Part shown: positions 1-8,639 of the stretch, piece after piece
How positions within the stretch are numbered: position 1 is the stretch's first letter
Layout: each line of letters begins with the position of its first letter
Assembly: GCA_011176545.1 (NCBI GenBank)
Contig: DUEN01000028.1
Span: forward strand, 1 to 35,442
Direction: 5' to 3'
Source of the DNA: Caldilineae bacterium
GTDB lineage: Bacteria > Chloroflexota > Anaerolineae > DUEN01
Length of the DNA stretch: 35,442 nt
Position numbers and translations under genes: made by a program
Notes under the pieces: model-generated
What the model saw: the letters and a program-made list of their open reading frames with translations, nothing else
Database searches by the model: none
Told to the model about the DNA's origin: nothing

Positions 1-915
1 CGCGATGCGGGCCTTGGGCGCGTTGAGCTCACCCGCGAACAGGCATCCGCGGCGCTTCAGGTCGCTGTGGCAGCCGGGGAACCCGTATGGATCGCCGACG
101 CGGCCCATGGGAACGCGCGTGGCGATGACAACGGGAATACCCGAACGTACGGCCGTGGTGATCGGCTCCAGCCAGGAAGGCGGGACGCGGCCTCCGCCCA
201 TGGCCGCTAGCACGATCCCTTTGACGCCCCGTCGGACCAGGTACTCGAACAGCTCCGGCTCGCTCCCCGCGCCCAGTATCAGCAGTCCCACGTCCGTCTC
301 CAGCCGGGGGCACCGCACGGGACGCGGTGTGACCCGCTGCGCGATATGGACTCCCACTGCGTCAACGACGCCCAGCGGGCCGAATTGCCCTGAGCGAAAC
401 GTGGAGAGCGCCTGTGTGTGCATCTTGCTCACGTGTCTGGCGGCGTGGATCTGATCGTCCAGGACGACCAGCGTCCCCAGGCCGCGCGCCTCTGGTGAGG
501 CGGCGACGCGGATGGCCGCGGCCAGGTTGGCGGGGCCATCATAGGAGAGCAAGGACGAGTGGCGCATCGCCCCGGTGAGCACGACCGGCTTGGGGCTGTC
601 CACTGTGAGATCGAGCAGGATAGCCGTCTCTTCCAGCGTATCGGTGCCGTGGGTCACGACGACCCCGTCCACATCCGGCCGGGCCAGTAGCTCCGCCACC
701 GCTTCTCGGGTCGCCCACATCGTCTTCGGGGTCATGTGAGGCCCTGGAAGATTACATACGGCCCTGCTCTCCAGGGAGATGTGGAGATCGGGCAGGAAGC
801 CGATCAGGTCATCTGCCTCCAGCGCGGGGACGCCGCCGCCCGCCTGAGGGTCATATCGCATCGCGATGGTGCCGCCGGTGGTCACGATGGCGATGTGAGG
901 AGATCGTTCGCTCAT
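1..915 (-). CDS. L-asparaginase (type I/II family), 3' end beyond window
   Basis: Hydrolyses L-asparagine to aspartate and ammonia. The ATG at 915 is preceded by a GAGAGG ribosome-binding site, and 305 residues are visible before the left edge. The first signature TTGGTIA lies at residues 12-18, with the nucleophilic Thr expected at position 13. The second signature, VTHGTDTLEE, carries the Thr91-Asp92 pair that binds substrate. The sequence runs off in GELNAPKARIA, which in this family lies near the C-terminus, so probably only a short tail is missing. No signal peptide is visible, which suggests a cytoplasmic enzyme. It is divergent from rsmG across a 108-bp gap. The family is clear; whether it is the low- or high-affinity type cannot be told from this sequence. 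Confidence 0.92.
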   Translation of the reverse strand, partial: MSERSPHIAIVTTGGTIAMRYDPQAGGGVPALEADDLIGFLPDLHISLESRAVCNLPGPHMTPKTMWATREAVAELLARPDVDGVVVTHGTDTLEETAILLDLTVDSPKPVVLTGAMRHSSLLSYDGPANLAAAIRVAASPEARGLGTLVVLDDQIHAARHVSKMHTQALSTFRSGQFGPLGVVDAVGVHIAQRVTPRPVRCPRLETDVGLLILGAGSEPELFEYLVRRGVKGIVLAAMGGGRVPPSWLEPITTAVRSGIPVVIATRVPMGRVGDPYGFPGCHSDLKRRGCLFAGELNAPKARIA

Positions 916-955
916 GGCATACCTCTCGTCGTGGTTACTCATCTGTCGGGAGTCC

Positions 956-964
956 TGCTATAAT
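956..964 (+). promoter_or_regulatory. Extended -10 promoter element for rsmG
   Basis: The exact extended -10 TGCTATAAT lies here, with no good -35. It would start a leader of about 50 nt before rsmG. The same nine bases occur upstream of the M23 peptidase gene and of the small repeat-protein gene. Confidence 0.6.
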
Positions 965-1023
965 CCGATCAGTGAAGCGGTGCTTCCTCGCATGACGGAT
1001 CTTGTGATAACGCAAGGAGGCTC

Positions 1024-1761
1024 ATGGAACGGTTAAAGAGCGGCGCTGAACGCATGGGCATCGCGCTCACGGAGGCTCATCTTGACCTCTTCCGACGGTA
1101 TAGCGCATTGCTCTTGGAATGGAATAAGCGCTTCAATCTGACGGCCATCGACAACCCGGATCAAGTGGAGATCCGCCACTTTTTGGATTCCTTAAGCGGC
1201 CTGATCGTGTGGCGGGGACTCGTCTCCTGCCAGGAGGCCGCGCGGTCGGGCCGGATGACGCGAGTCATCGACGTGGGCACGGGCGCCGGGCTACCCGGAC
1301 TGGCCCTGAAGATCGTCTGGCCGCAGTTGCGCTTGACGCTGTTGGAGGCCACGGCCAAGAAGGTGCGCTTCCTGGAACACGTGATCGCCGAGCTGAACTT
1401 TCGGGAGGTGGCCGCGATCCACGCTCGCGCGGAGGAGCTGGCGCATCAGCCGGAACATCGCGAGACTTACGACCTGGCTCTCGCCCGGGCCGTCGCCCCC
1501 CTTGCCCCGCTATTGGAGCTCACGCTGCCCTTCCTGCAGATCGGAGGATGGCTGTTGGCCTATAAAGGTCCGGCCGTCGCGACCGAGGTCATGGCCGCGG
1601 AGCGCGCGCTCGCCGTGTTGGGTGGCGAACTCCATCGGGTGATCCCCGTCGAAGTGCCCTATCTTGCTGAGGAGCGCTTCATCGTCGCTGTACGAAAGGT
1701 GCGCCCCACCCCGGAGCGATTCCCCCGCCGACCTGGGATCCCCGTCCGCAAGCCCCTGTGA
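1024..1761 (+). CDS. rsmG: 16S rRNA (guanine527-N7)-methyltransferase
   Basis: Methylates N7 of G527 in the 530 loop of 16S rRNA using S-adenosylmethionine. The 245-residue protein has the family N-terminus, with LLLEWNKRFNLTA at about residues 30-42, and a SAM-binding loop at 81-91 (VIDVGTGAGLP). The length fits the family, with a slightly long basic C-terminal tail. The ATG follows AAGGAGG (1014-1020) by only 3 nt, a short spacing. The next ATG (codon 11) would remove conserved residues, so I keep 1024. rsmG (gidB) is often found near oriC, and here it lies about 6 kb from dnaA. It converges on recF, with a repeat element filling the gap. Confidence 0.96.
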   Translation: MERLKSGAERMGIALTEAHLDLFRRYSALLLEWNKRFNLTAIDNPDQVEIRHFLDSLSGLIVWRGLVSCQEAARSGRMTRVIDVGTGAGLPGLALKIVWPQLRLTLLEATAKKVRFLEHVIAELNFREVAAIHARAEELAHQPEHRETYDLALARAVAPLAPLLELTLPFLQIGGWLLAYKGPAVATEVMAAERALAVLGGELHRVIPVEVPYLAEERFIVAVRKVRPTPERFPRRPGIPVRKPL

Positions 1762-1770
1762 CCCCATAGG

Positions 1771-1959
1771 ACGCGCTCTCAGAGCGTGTCTGAGAAGCAC
1801 GGATAAGGAACCACCAAGGCACTAAGACTCCAAGATAGACATAGAGAAAGGGCGCATAGAGGGCCTGCCAGGCTAAAGAGAGAGTCCTGGTGCATCGCTT
1901 CAGACGCTTTCCTTAGCGCCTTAGTGACTTCGTGATGTATTTTCAAACGCGCTCTCAGA
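1771..1959. repeat. MITE-like repeat, CACCAAGGCACTAAG family, flanked by a 13-bp direct repeat
   Basis: The left arm (about 1811-1834, CCACCAAGGCACTAAGACTC) and the right arm (about 1911-1937) form an imperfect inverted repeat of about 24 bp with roughly three quarters of positions matching. The block is bracketed by an exact 13-bp direct repeat, ACGCGCTCTCAGA, at 1771-1783 and 1947-1959. The right copy covers the recF stop codon. This looks like a target-site duplication around a small non-coding element, although the element ends are not aligned tightly enough to prove it. A short hairpin (CTCAGA/TCTGAG) sits just after rsmG at about 1778-1794 and may help end that transcript. Confidence 0.6.
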
Positions 1960-3175
1960 TGTCGTCCGGCGATAGCTCTTCGACCCTCCCGTTGGAGACC
2001 CGGAGCAGGCGCGCTTGAGCCCGAAACGCGGGCGTGAAATCGTCCCAATCGGTCGTGGTGATCACGGCCTGGGCGACGCCGTCCAACGCGCCGAGCAGGG
2101 CCTGCCGTCGGGTGTCATCCAGTTCCGACATGACATCATCCAGGAGCAACACGGGTGGTTCGTCGGTTTCCTGGGTCATCACCTGTACTTCCGCCAGCTT
2201 CAGGGCCAGCGTGGCTGTGCGCTGTTGCCCGCGAGATCCGTACACTCGCAGGTCACGTCCCCCGACGGAGAACCGCATGTCGTCTCGATGGGGCCCGGTC
2301 AACGTCATCCCCGCCGCGATATCGCGCTCGTGGCTGGCGCGTAGATGCGTCAGGAAGCGAGACGCAATCTCCTCTCTGGGAGGGAAGTCCGAAGATATGC
2401 CCTCGGAGAACGCCAGGGGCGGTTGACCTCCCCCTGGCTGATAGATCGGGTCAAAGCTGGGCAGGTAGTGCAGCTGCAGATGCTCGCGGCCCCCGGTGAG
2501 CTCCCTGTGTCGGGCCCGCGCTTCCATATCCAGATGGGCGATGAAGCGCTGACGCTCCGCGATGATGAGCGCCCCATGTTCCGCCAGTTGCTCGTCCCAG
2601 AATCGTAGCTGCCCGGGGGAGCCTCCCTGATCTCGTAGCGCCCTCAGCAGCGCGTTCCGCTGAGCTAATACCTGGTTGTATTGGGCCAGCGCCCGGCAGT
2701 AGGCGGGGTGCATCTGGCAGAGCGCGATGTCCAGATATCTCCGCCGGTGTCCCGGCGCCCCAGCCACCAGCTCGATGTCCTGGGGGACGAAGAGCACCAC
2801 GCGCAGATGTCCCACCAGATCGATGGCGCGGCGGGCGACGCCGTTGATGCGGACATGCTTGCGGAAGTTCATCTGGGCGCCCGGGCCGTTGACCGGCAGC
2901 AAGGTGATCTCTAATTTCTCCTTCTGATGGTCGTGGATGATCTCCGCGGCCGCCCGCGCGTGGGGTAATGGCTCCTCCAGGGCCAGCCAGTTCACCAACT
3001 CCCGCTCGGCACCTGCCTGGAGCGCCCGGCCCGTGGCCAGGTAGTGGATCGCCTCCAGCAGGTTGGTCTTGCCTTGCGCGTTGGCGCCCTGAAGCAGGGT
3101 GATCCGGGTAGGAAAATCCAGCTCTAACCGCACGTAGTTCCGGTAATTGACCAGCGAGAGGTGCAACAGTCGCAC
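1955..3175 (-). CDS. recF: DNA replication and repair protein RecF
   Basis: An SMC-like ABC ATPase that binds gapped DNA and helps RecO/RecR load RecA. The 406-residue protein has its Walker A at 30-37 (GANAQGKT), the family motif TLTGPHRDD near residue 290, and a C-terminal signature plus Walker B in VLLLDDVMSELD. The start is a GTG at 3175, preceded by AGGAAAGG at about 3179-3186; the N-terminal sequence MRLLHLSLVNYRNY is where the family begins. It lies downstream of dnaN on the same strand, but 268 bp and an intrinsic terminator separate them, so part of its expression may need its own promoter. Its last codons overlap the direct repeat that flanks the neighbouring repeat element. Confidence 0.96.
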   Translation of the reverse strand: MRLLHLSLVNYRNYVRLELDFPTRITLLQGANAQGKTNLLEAIHYLATGRALQAGAERELVNWLALEEPLPHARAAAEIIHDHQKEKLEITLLPVNGPGAQMNFRKHVRINGVARRAIDLVGHLRVVLFVPQDIELVAGAPGHRRRYLDIALCQMHPAYCRALAQYNQVLAQRNALLRALRDQGGSPGQLRFWDEQLAEHGALIIAERQRFIAHLDMEARARHRELTGGREHLQLHYLPSFDPIYQPGGGQPPLAFSEGISSDFPPREEIASRFLTHLRASHERDIAAGMTLTGPHRDDMRFSVGGRDLRVYGSRGQQRTATLALKLAEVQVMTQETDEPPVLLLDDVMSELDDTRRQALLGALDGVAQAVITTTDWDDFTPAFRAQARLLRVSNGRVEELSPDDI

Positions 3176-3387
3176 AAGCCTTTCCTAATGGACAAGCTAA
3201 ATCGGCAGGAAGCTGCTCGGGGAGCCGAGGTTCCCTCTCTGGTGAGCTCCCTTATGAGCACTGCCGGGGCAAGATCATGGAATCTCCCCTGTCCCAGGTA
3301 GTGATCCCCTGGCGTCGTCGTTAACGCAACGCCGGGCCCGAGCGATCTCCGATGGACAGGTGTACCGCGTCCCTAAAGGTTGAGAAA

Positions 3388-3410
3388 GGCCCTCCGTGAA
3401 ACGGAGGGCC
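3388..3410 (-). terminator. Intrinsic terminator after dnaN
   Basis: A perfect 10-bp stem (GGCCCTCCGT at 3388-3397 with ACGGAGGGCC at 3401-3410) has a 3-nt loop and, read on the - strand, is followed by TTTCTC. It lies 33 bp past the dnaN stop codon and should partly separate dnaN from recF. Confidence 0.8.
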
Positions 3411-3443
3411 GCTTGATGTCATCACCGCGTTTCGACAGGGTCA

Positions 3444-4625
3444 TCAGCGGCTGATATGCATCGGCATGATGACATGGGTGAACTCCTCGGGCCCCACGCC
3501 GACCGGACGGATCACACCGGGCGCTCCCGGACGCGTCGTCTCCAGGGCCACCTGGGCCGTGTCGATAACGCTGAGCACGTCGATAAGGTAGCGGGCGTTG
3601 AAGGCGATCTCGATGGGCTCCCCCTCCACCAGGGCCTCCACCTCGGTGACATTCTCCCCGTACTCTTGCGAGGTGGCGGTCAGCGTGAGAACGCCAGGCC
3701 GATCCGCATCGCCGGGACGGATCTGCAGGCGCACGATGTTGGCCGCCTCCCTGGCGAACAGATAAGCCACGCGCACCGCTTTGAGAAACTCGGCCGTGTC
3801 TAACACCGTGCGTGTCGTCCACGATTTAGGGATGATGGCCTCATAGTCCGGGAACTTGCTGTCGATCAGTTGCGAGACGACGTCCACCTGCTGGAACCCG
3901 CCCTTCTCCGAGCCGTCGGCCTTGCCCGTCAGATGGAACAACACCTGGTTGCGAGCGTGCACGACGCGAATCTCCACGGGATGTTCCTCGTCGGCATCGC
4001 CGCTGATGCGGGCGATCTCCTGTAACGAGCGCGCGGGGATGATCACGGCCATCTCCTCAGCCACCGGCCTGTTGAGCCTGGTCAGCCGTACGGACAGGCG
4101 GAACCCATCCGTAGCCGCGAAGATCAGGCGGTCCTCCTGGAAGCGCGCGTGCACCCCGGTCAGCATCGGGCGGCTGTCATCCGTCGCGGCGGCGAAAGCG
4201 ACCTGATCGATCATCTTGCGCAACGTGTTCACCGGGATCTCCACCGCGCCATCGCCGTCGGAGGTGGGGATCAACGGGAATTCGCTCGCGTCGATCCCTT
4301 TGATGCTCGCCTCGTAGCGTGCGCATCGGATGTGCAGGCTCTGCGTGCGCACGCTAAGCTCCATGTCGATGCGCTCCGACGGTAGCGAGTTCACGAAATC
4401 GGCCAGCAGGCGGGCCGGGACGGTGGTCGCCCCCTCCTCCTGAATCTGCGCCCCGATCCAGCAATTGATAGCGATCTCCAAATCCGTGGCCGCGAGCTTC
4501 AGACGCGCCTGATCCGTCGCTAGGAGGATATTCCCCAGGACGGGTAGCGTGCTGCGTGAGGAGACCGCTCTACCGACGATGGAGAGCCCCTTGGCCAGGT
4601 TCTCTTGCAGGCAGGACACACGCAC
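3444..4625 (-). CDS. dnaN: DNA polymerase III beta sliding clamp
   Basis: The ring-shaped processivity clamp of the replicative polymerase. The 393-residue protein has the three-domain length of the family and starts MRVSCLQENLAKGL, with the typical STLPVLGNILL stretch at about residues 24-34. It ends in THVIMPMHISR, a variant of the usual MPMR-type C-terminus. The start is a GTG at 4625, supported by AGGAGGT at 4632-4638 with 6-nt spacing. A promoter is visible upstream (4734-4762) and a terminator downstream. It forms a dnaN-recF block on the - strand, separated from dnaA by one gene. Confidence 0.97.
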   Translation of the reverse strand: MRVSCLQENLAKGLSIVGRAVSSRSTLPVLGNILLATDQARLKLAATDLEIAINCWIGAQIQEEGATTVPARLLADFVNSLPSERIDMELSVRTQSLHIRCARYEASIKGIDASEFPLIPTSDGDGAVEIPVNTLRKMIDQVAFAAATDDSRPMLTGVHARFQEDRLIFAATDGFRLSVRLTRLNRPVAEEMAVIIPARSLQEIARISGDADEEHPVEIRVVHARNQVLFHLTGKADGSEKGGFQQVDVVSQLIDSKFPDYEAIIPKSWTTRTVLDTAEFLKAVRVAYLFAREAANIVRLQIRPGDADRPGVLTLTATSQEYGENVTEVEALVEGEPIEIAFNARYLIDVLSVIDTAQVALETTRPGAPGVIRPVGVGPEEFTHVIMPMHISR

Positions 4626-4733
4626 GGCTTGACCTCCTACATGTTCATCGTGAGGCTATGAGGATCACCGCGCCAGGCTATGAGGACGGCCGGCCAGGCG
4701 CGTTCACCATAACATAACGCCTGACATGGCAAA

Positions 4734-4762
4734 AGTATACCACTGAACCCAGTCGTACACAA
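4734..4762 (-). promoter_or_regulatory. Predicted sigma-A-type promoter of dnaN
   Basis: On the - strand, TTGTGT (4757-4762), 17 bp, then TATACT (4734-4739). Transcription would begin about 100 nt before the GTG. The leader holds a 12-bp direct repeat AGGCTATGAGGA (about 4653-4664 and 4675-4686). Confidence 0.5.
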
Positions 4763-4787
4763 CATCGGACGAGACCTGATGATGTTC

Positions 4788-4821
4788 CTCTCTTCTTTAC
4801 CTCCGCGCCCCCGCGGTGAGA
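4788..4821. repeat. Degenerate, shortened copy of the CACCGCAGAGACGCAGAG family (possible)
   Basis: CTCTTCTTTACCTCC...CGCGGTGAGA resembles the reverse complement of the left arm of the repeat at 25095, with an internal deletion. It lies between the dnaN promoter region and the end of the glycoside-hydrolase-like gene. Confidence 0.3.
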
Positions 4822-4869
4822 GCTGGAAGGCTGCCAACATACGCGTGGATACCCTGTGGGAGCAGCCTC

Positions 4870-6567
4870 TCACGGGGCTGCCCGCCCTTCCGCGATCTGC
4901 TTTTGTAACGTCTCCAGGTCGGGCAGGGAGCCGAATAGGTGAGGATCATAGACCCCGCCCGCGTTCCAGAACATCCACCCCGCCGCGCCTCCGTCGTTCG
5001 CTGCGTGGCGTTGGATCAGCATCTCCGCCAGAGAGTAGCCGTAGGCCTGCAGCCATGGGCGGACGCGAACCCCCGACGGGAGACGGGAGATCGCCTGCTC
5101 CGTGCTGCGCCGCACAACCTCGTACGGATAAGCCTGCGGATCATCCAACCCGAGGTTGCCCGGGATGAAGGTGGACGGATAGACCATCGGGCTCAAATAG
5201 TCCACCAGGGGGCCGATGTCCATCACCCGCTGCCCGATGAGCATGTCGCTCTCTGGGACAACCCATACGGTCAGCCCGAACACGTCCGCCGCGATGAACA
5301 CCCCCAACGGGCGGACCGATGCCACGAACTGGCTCACAAACTCGCGGATGGCCGTCGTGCGCGCTTCCAGCGTGTTCTCACGATCGTATTGGATCGCTCC
5401 CAGATCTCCATCCGATGGGAAGCGGACGTAATCGAGCTGGATCTCGTCAACGCCCAACGCGGCGACCTCCCGGGCGAGCGCGATGTGATAGGCCCACACC
5501 TCGCGTCGGAAGGGGTCTACCCACGGCGTGCCCTTACGGTCCGTCCACGGGGTCCCGTCCTCCCTCTGGATCGCCCAATCCGGCTTCCCCGCAGCCAGCT
5601 GGGCATCCTTAAAGATCACCATGCGGGCGATGACGTATAATCCTCGCTTTCGACTCATGCTCAGGAACTCGCCAAGAGATACCCACTTCTGGCCGTTGTG
5701 ATAGGCCTTCACGGCGATGGCCGTTGGATCAGCGCTCTCCCAAGCCAGCTTGCCCGTATCCCCTTTGACATCGATGACGACCCCGTTGATGACCGGGCTC
5801 TCCGCGGCCATGTCGAGCAGATGCCGGATGTAGTCTGGCCTGCTTAAAAGGGCAAGGGGGATGTAGAAGGCGCGCACGGGATACGGGGCCAGGGCGATCT
5901 CGATGCAGGGCGGATAGGCGCATACCATCGGGCGGAGCCAAGTTCTGTTGGCCTCCTCGGGAAGAGGAAAGACGGCATCCCAGGGAGGCGGCGATGTGGA
6001 AGGCCCAAGGGACCAGCGGCCACGGGCATAGCCCGGCGCTCGGACCAGGAGATGGCCCCCTTCCCCCTCCACCGGCAGTGAAAAGGAGCCCCTGTCGTCT
6101 GTTCGCGTCCACTGGTCGTTCACGTGTACCCAGGCGCGCGGCAGCGGGCGACCATCGTTCGCGTCGATCACGCGGCCGGAGATGCGTTGAGGCCGTAGGG
6201 CAACGACCAGTGTGGCCTCCCCGGCGTACACCCGCGCGAGAGGGAGATATCCCGGATGGGTAATTAGCAGGATCTCTCCTGGGCGCGGCCTTTCCAGGAC
6301 AGCGATGCCGGCCGCGCTCGTGAGCGTGTTCCACCCGTGGGCCGGAAGGCTGACCTCAGCGTTCGATAGCGGAGCGTTTATCCAGGCATCCACGACCTGG
6401 ACGACCATGACTCCTGGCTTGGCGCCATGGGAGAGACCTATGGGGCCCGTCCAGAGAAGGAGGCCGGGCAGGATCAGAAGGAAGGAGAGCAGCCATTGAG
6501 CGCGCGTGATAGCCTCCTCAACGCGGAAAGAATAGCTTAAAGTTTCGCGACCGGGAAGATTTAACAT
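4870..6567 (-). CDS. Membrane-anchored DUF4015-type putative glycoside hydrolase with carboxypeptidase-regulatory-like domains
   Basis: A 565-residue protein. A single hydrophobic segment at about residues 24-45 looks like an uncleaved anchor or signal. Two beta-sandwich modules of the carboxypeptidase-regulatory type follow: about 55-125, and about 130-185 with ISGRVIDANDGRPLPRAWV. From about 230 to 555 comes a TIM-barrel-like domain of the DUF4015 kind, with VINGVVIDVKGD, GVDEIQLDYVRFPSDG and VDYLSPMVYPS. Asp and Glu residues at these strand ends are plausible catalytic acids. It probably acts outside the cell on polysaccharide, but no substrate can be named. The ATG at 6567 has no convincing ribosome-binding site, so the true start is uncertain. 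It sits between dnaN and dnaA, an unusual place for such a gene. Confidence 0.8.
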   Translation of the reverse strand: MLNLPGRETLSYSFRVEEAITRAQWLLSFLLILPGLLLWTGPIGLSHGAKPGVMVVQVVDAWINAPLSNAEVSLPAHGWNTLTSAAGIAVLERPRPGEILLITHPGYLPLARVYAGEATLVVALRPQRISGRVIDANDGRPLPRAWVHVNDQWTRTDDRGSFSLPVEGEGGHLLVRAPGYARGRWSLGPSTSPPPWDAVFPLPEEANRTWLRPMVCAYPPCIEIALAPYPVRAFYIPLALLSRPDYIRHLLDMAAESPVINGVVIDVKGDTGKLAWESADPTAIAVKAYHNGQKWVSLGEFLSMSRKRGLYVIARMVIFKDAQLAAGKPDWAIQREDGTPWTDRKGTPWVDPFRREVWAYHIALAREVAALGVDEIQLDYVRFPSDGDLGAIQYDRENTLEARTTAIREFVSQFVASVRPLGVFIAADVFGLTVWVVPESDMLIGQRVMDIGPLVDYLSPMVYPSTFIPGNLGLDDPQAYPYEVVRRSTEQAISRLPSGVRVRPWLQAYGYSLAEMLIQRHAANDGGAAGWMFWNAGGVYDPHLFGSLPDLETLQKQIAEGRAAP

Positions 6568-6714
6568 TTATAAGCGTTAATTACTGGACGATCTACAATA
6601 TACAGTGTTACGCTGCTAGAGAACATCGATAGCTAGTGGTGAGGACATGGGGATGGCCTTTTGAGAGCGGTGTAAGTTTCACATAAGATAAGGCCAAACT
6701 CGCTCTTTGACCGA

Positions 6715-6743
6715 TTGCCCCTTCCCTGAACCTTTGGTAGAAT
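6715..6743 (+). promoter_or_regulatory. Possible promoter for dnaA (long leader)
   Basis: TTGCCC (6715-6720), 17 bp, TAGAAT (6738-6743). It would give a leader of about 500 nt that includes a DnaA box and a repeat element, so a closer promoter may exist. Confidence 0.35.
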
Positions 6744-6828
6744 CTCGCACCACTCTGGGTGGATACTGGTCCCTCACCTCAAATATTCTACCATATTTTG
6801 GTCAAAAAGAAAGGCAGCCATTCCGGTG

Positions 6829-6837
6829 TTATCCACA
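6829..6837 (+). promoter_or_regulatory. Single perfect DnaA box
   Basis: TTATCCACA matches the consensus exactly. It is isolated and directly abuts the repeat that starts at 6839. DnaA bound here could autoregulate dnaA. Confidence 0.5.
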
Positions 6838-6838
6838 T

Positions 6839-6918
6839 CTCACCGCAGAGATGCGGAAGTGCGGAGGGAAGGTGGGGAATCCAGCATAATTCGGCGTCTT
6901 CTGCGTCTCTGCGGTGAG
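6839..6918. repeat. Dispersed palindromic repeat, CACCGCAGAGACGCAGAG family, copy 1
   Basis: The left arm 6839-6859 and right arm 6898-6918 (CTTCTGCGTCTCTGCGGTGA...) are inverted repeats matching at 19 of 21 positions around a 38-bp centre. The downstream tail GGAAGAGCATG matches the tail of the other copies. It has the structure of a MITE or large hairpin. Confidence 0.75.
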
Positions 6919-7247
6919 GAAGAGCATGACCCGGCATGCATGTGACGCCGACCGGATCATCAACAGAGCCGTTGCGGCAACTGTTCGTCGGGATGTGGAG
7001 GAGCGGGCTGGTATGAGAGATCGGCATTGCGGTCTCCATGCCAGCGCCGTTGCGGGTAGTTAACGATTGTGGTCCCCGTTTTTGGTCAGGCATACGACTT
7101 CAAAGCCATCGTCCCGTTCGGGGCTTTATCGATAACTCAAGGGCTTAAAGGCTTTGGGGTTTTCTTTTCTTAAAGGCTTGCCGACCGGGTGGGGAGGCCG
7201 GTGCCAGACATCGAGACCTACATCGAGAAAAGCGGGGGGAGGACGTT

Positions 7248-8624
7248 ATGAACGACATCCCTGACTCTCGGCACGCTGAGGAGATATGGCAGGCCGCCAA
7301 GGGGGAGCTTCAACTGCGAGTGGCGCGCGCGACGTATGACACATGGCTGAGGGATAGCCATCTGGTCGCTTACGAGGACGGGACCTTCATCATCGGCGTC
7401 CCAAATGCCTATGCCAAGGACTGGCTGGAGTATCGTCTGCATGGTGTGATCAAACGGGTGTTAGAGGGCATCGCCGGGCGTTCGGTTGAGCTGCGCTTCA
7501 CCGTGCGGCCGCCCGGCGTGCGATCCAATGACGCGGATCTCGAGACCCCCCTCCTGCAGGAGGAGCGCAGGTCCGCGGGCACGGCGACGGAGCCTGGCCT
7601 TAACGGGCGACACCTCTTAAATCCCCGATATACCTTTGAGACCTTCATCGTGGGGGAGAATAACCGCCTGGCTCACGCCGCGGCGCTCTCCGTCACCGAC
7701 TATCCTGGCCGGGAGTATAACCCATTGTTCATCTACGGGGGTGTGGGGCTGGGCAAGACGCATCTATTGCACGCCATCGGACACCGATCGCTGGCCCGCG
7801 GCGCTGATATCCTTTACGTGACCTCCGAGGAGTTCACCAACGACCTGATCCGCGCCATCCGCATGCATGACACCGAGTCCTTCCGCCGGAAGTATCGCAC
7901 TGCCGACATCTTGTTGATTGATGACATCCAATTCATCGCCGGCAAGGAGAGCACGCAGGAGGAGTTCTTCCATACATTTAACGCCCTCCATGCCGCCGAG
8001 AAGCAGATTGTGCTCACGAGCGACCGTCCCCCTAAGGCTATGACGACGTTGGAGGAGCGCCTGCGTTCCCGCTTCGATGGTGGTCTGTGCGTGGATATTA
8101 AGCCGCCTGACCTAGAGGTGCGGGCGGCCATCCTCGAGGCGAAGGCGGCCATGATGGGCGTGGCGTTGTCCCAGGAGATCGTCATGCTCATCGCTCAGCA
8201 GGTGCGGACCAACATCCGGGATCTGGAAGGCGTGCTGAACCGGGTGGTCGTTGAAGCCCGCGTGAGAGGTGTGCCGATCACGACTGAGCTCGTGCTCGCC
8301 GTATTGGAGGATCTGCAGCCTGCTCAGATGGAGATCCCTCCTGAGCAGCTCATCGCGCAGGTCGCTCAGTTTTTCGGGTTGAGCGCGGAGCAGTTGACCG
8401 GGCGCGGGCGTAACAAAGAGGTCTCGCTGGCGCGCCAGATGCTCATGTACCTGCTCCGCAACGACTACGATTTCTCGTATCCACAGATCGGCCACCTGTT
8501 GAATCGCGACCACACGACGGTGATGCACGGCGTGGAGAAGATGAGGGAACTCATCGAGACGGACGACGCGGTGCATCGCCGGATGATGGCCTTGCGTGAA
8601 CGGCTGTTCGCCAAGGCGGGGTGA
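7248..8624 (+). CDS. dnaA: Chromosomal replication initiator protein DnaA
   Basis: The AAA+ initiator that binds DnaA boxes and melts oriC. The 458-residue protein has domain I at about 1-90 (EEIWQAAKGELQLRV...TYDTWL), a short linker, and an AAA+ core with Walker A at about 164-171 (GGVGLGKT) and Walker B at about 222-229 (LLIDDIQF). Domain IV ends in the DnaA signature NRDHTTVMHGVEKM at about 419-432. The ATG at 7248 follows GGAGGA (7238-7243). It stands alone on the + strand: dnaN, usually the next gene, lies on the other side and points away. Directly downstream is a cluster of DnaA boxes. Confidence 0.98.
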   Translation: MNDIPDSRHAEEIWQAAKGELQLRVARATYDTWLRDSHLVAYEDGTFIIGVPNAYAKDWLEYRLHGVIKRVLEGIAGRSVELRFTVRPPGVRSNDADLETPLLQEERRSAGTATEPGLNGRHLLNPRYTFETFIVGENNRLAHAAALSVTDYPGREYNPLFIYGGVGLGKTHLLHAIGHRSLARGADILYVTSEEFTNDLIRAIRMHDTESFRRKYRTADILLIDDIQFIAGKESTQEEFFHTFNALHAAEKQIVLTSDRPPKAMTTLEERLRSRFDGGLCVDIKPPDLEVRAAILEAKAAMMGVALSQEIVMLIAQQVRTNIRDLEGVLNRVVVEARVRGVPITTELVLAVLEDLQPAQMEIPPEQLIAQVAQFFGLSAEQLTGRGRNKEVSLARQMLMYLLRNDYDFSYPQIGHLLNRDHTTVMHGVEKMRELIETDDAVHRRMMALRERLFAKAG

Positions 8625-8639
8625 TTTATCCCGGGGATG

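Larger units (their letters stand above)
6568..7247. other. Intergenic region upstream of dnaA
   Basis: This gap of 680 bp holds a weak + promoter, one DnaA box, one dispersed repeat and the dnaA leader. A hairpin-forming stretch lies at about 7101-7125 (AAAGCC...GGGGCTTT). An 11-bp direct repeat, CTTAAAGGCTT, occurs at 7144-7154 and 7169-7179 near the dnaA start. No coding potential was seen. Confidence 0.6.

Noticed and set aside
6568-7247. Main origin of replication upstream of dnaA
   Set aside because: Only one DnaA box is present there; the clustered, phased boxes are downstream of dnaA.
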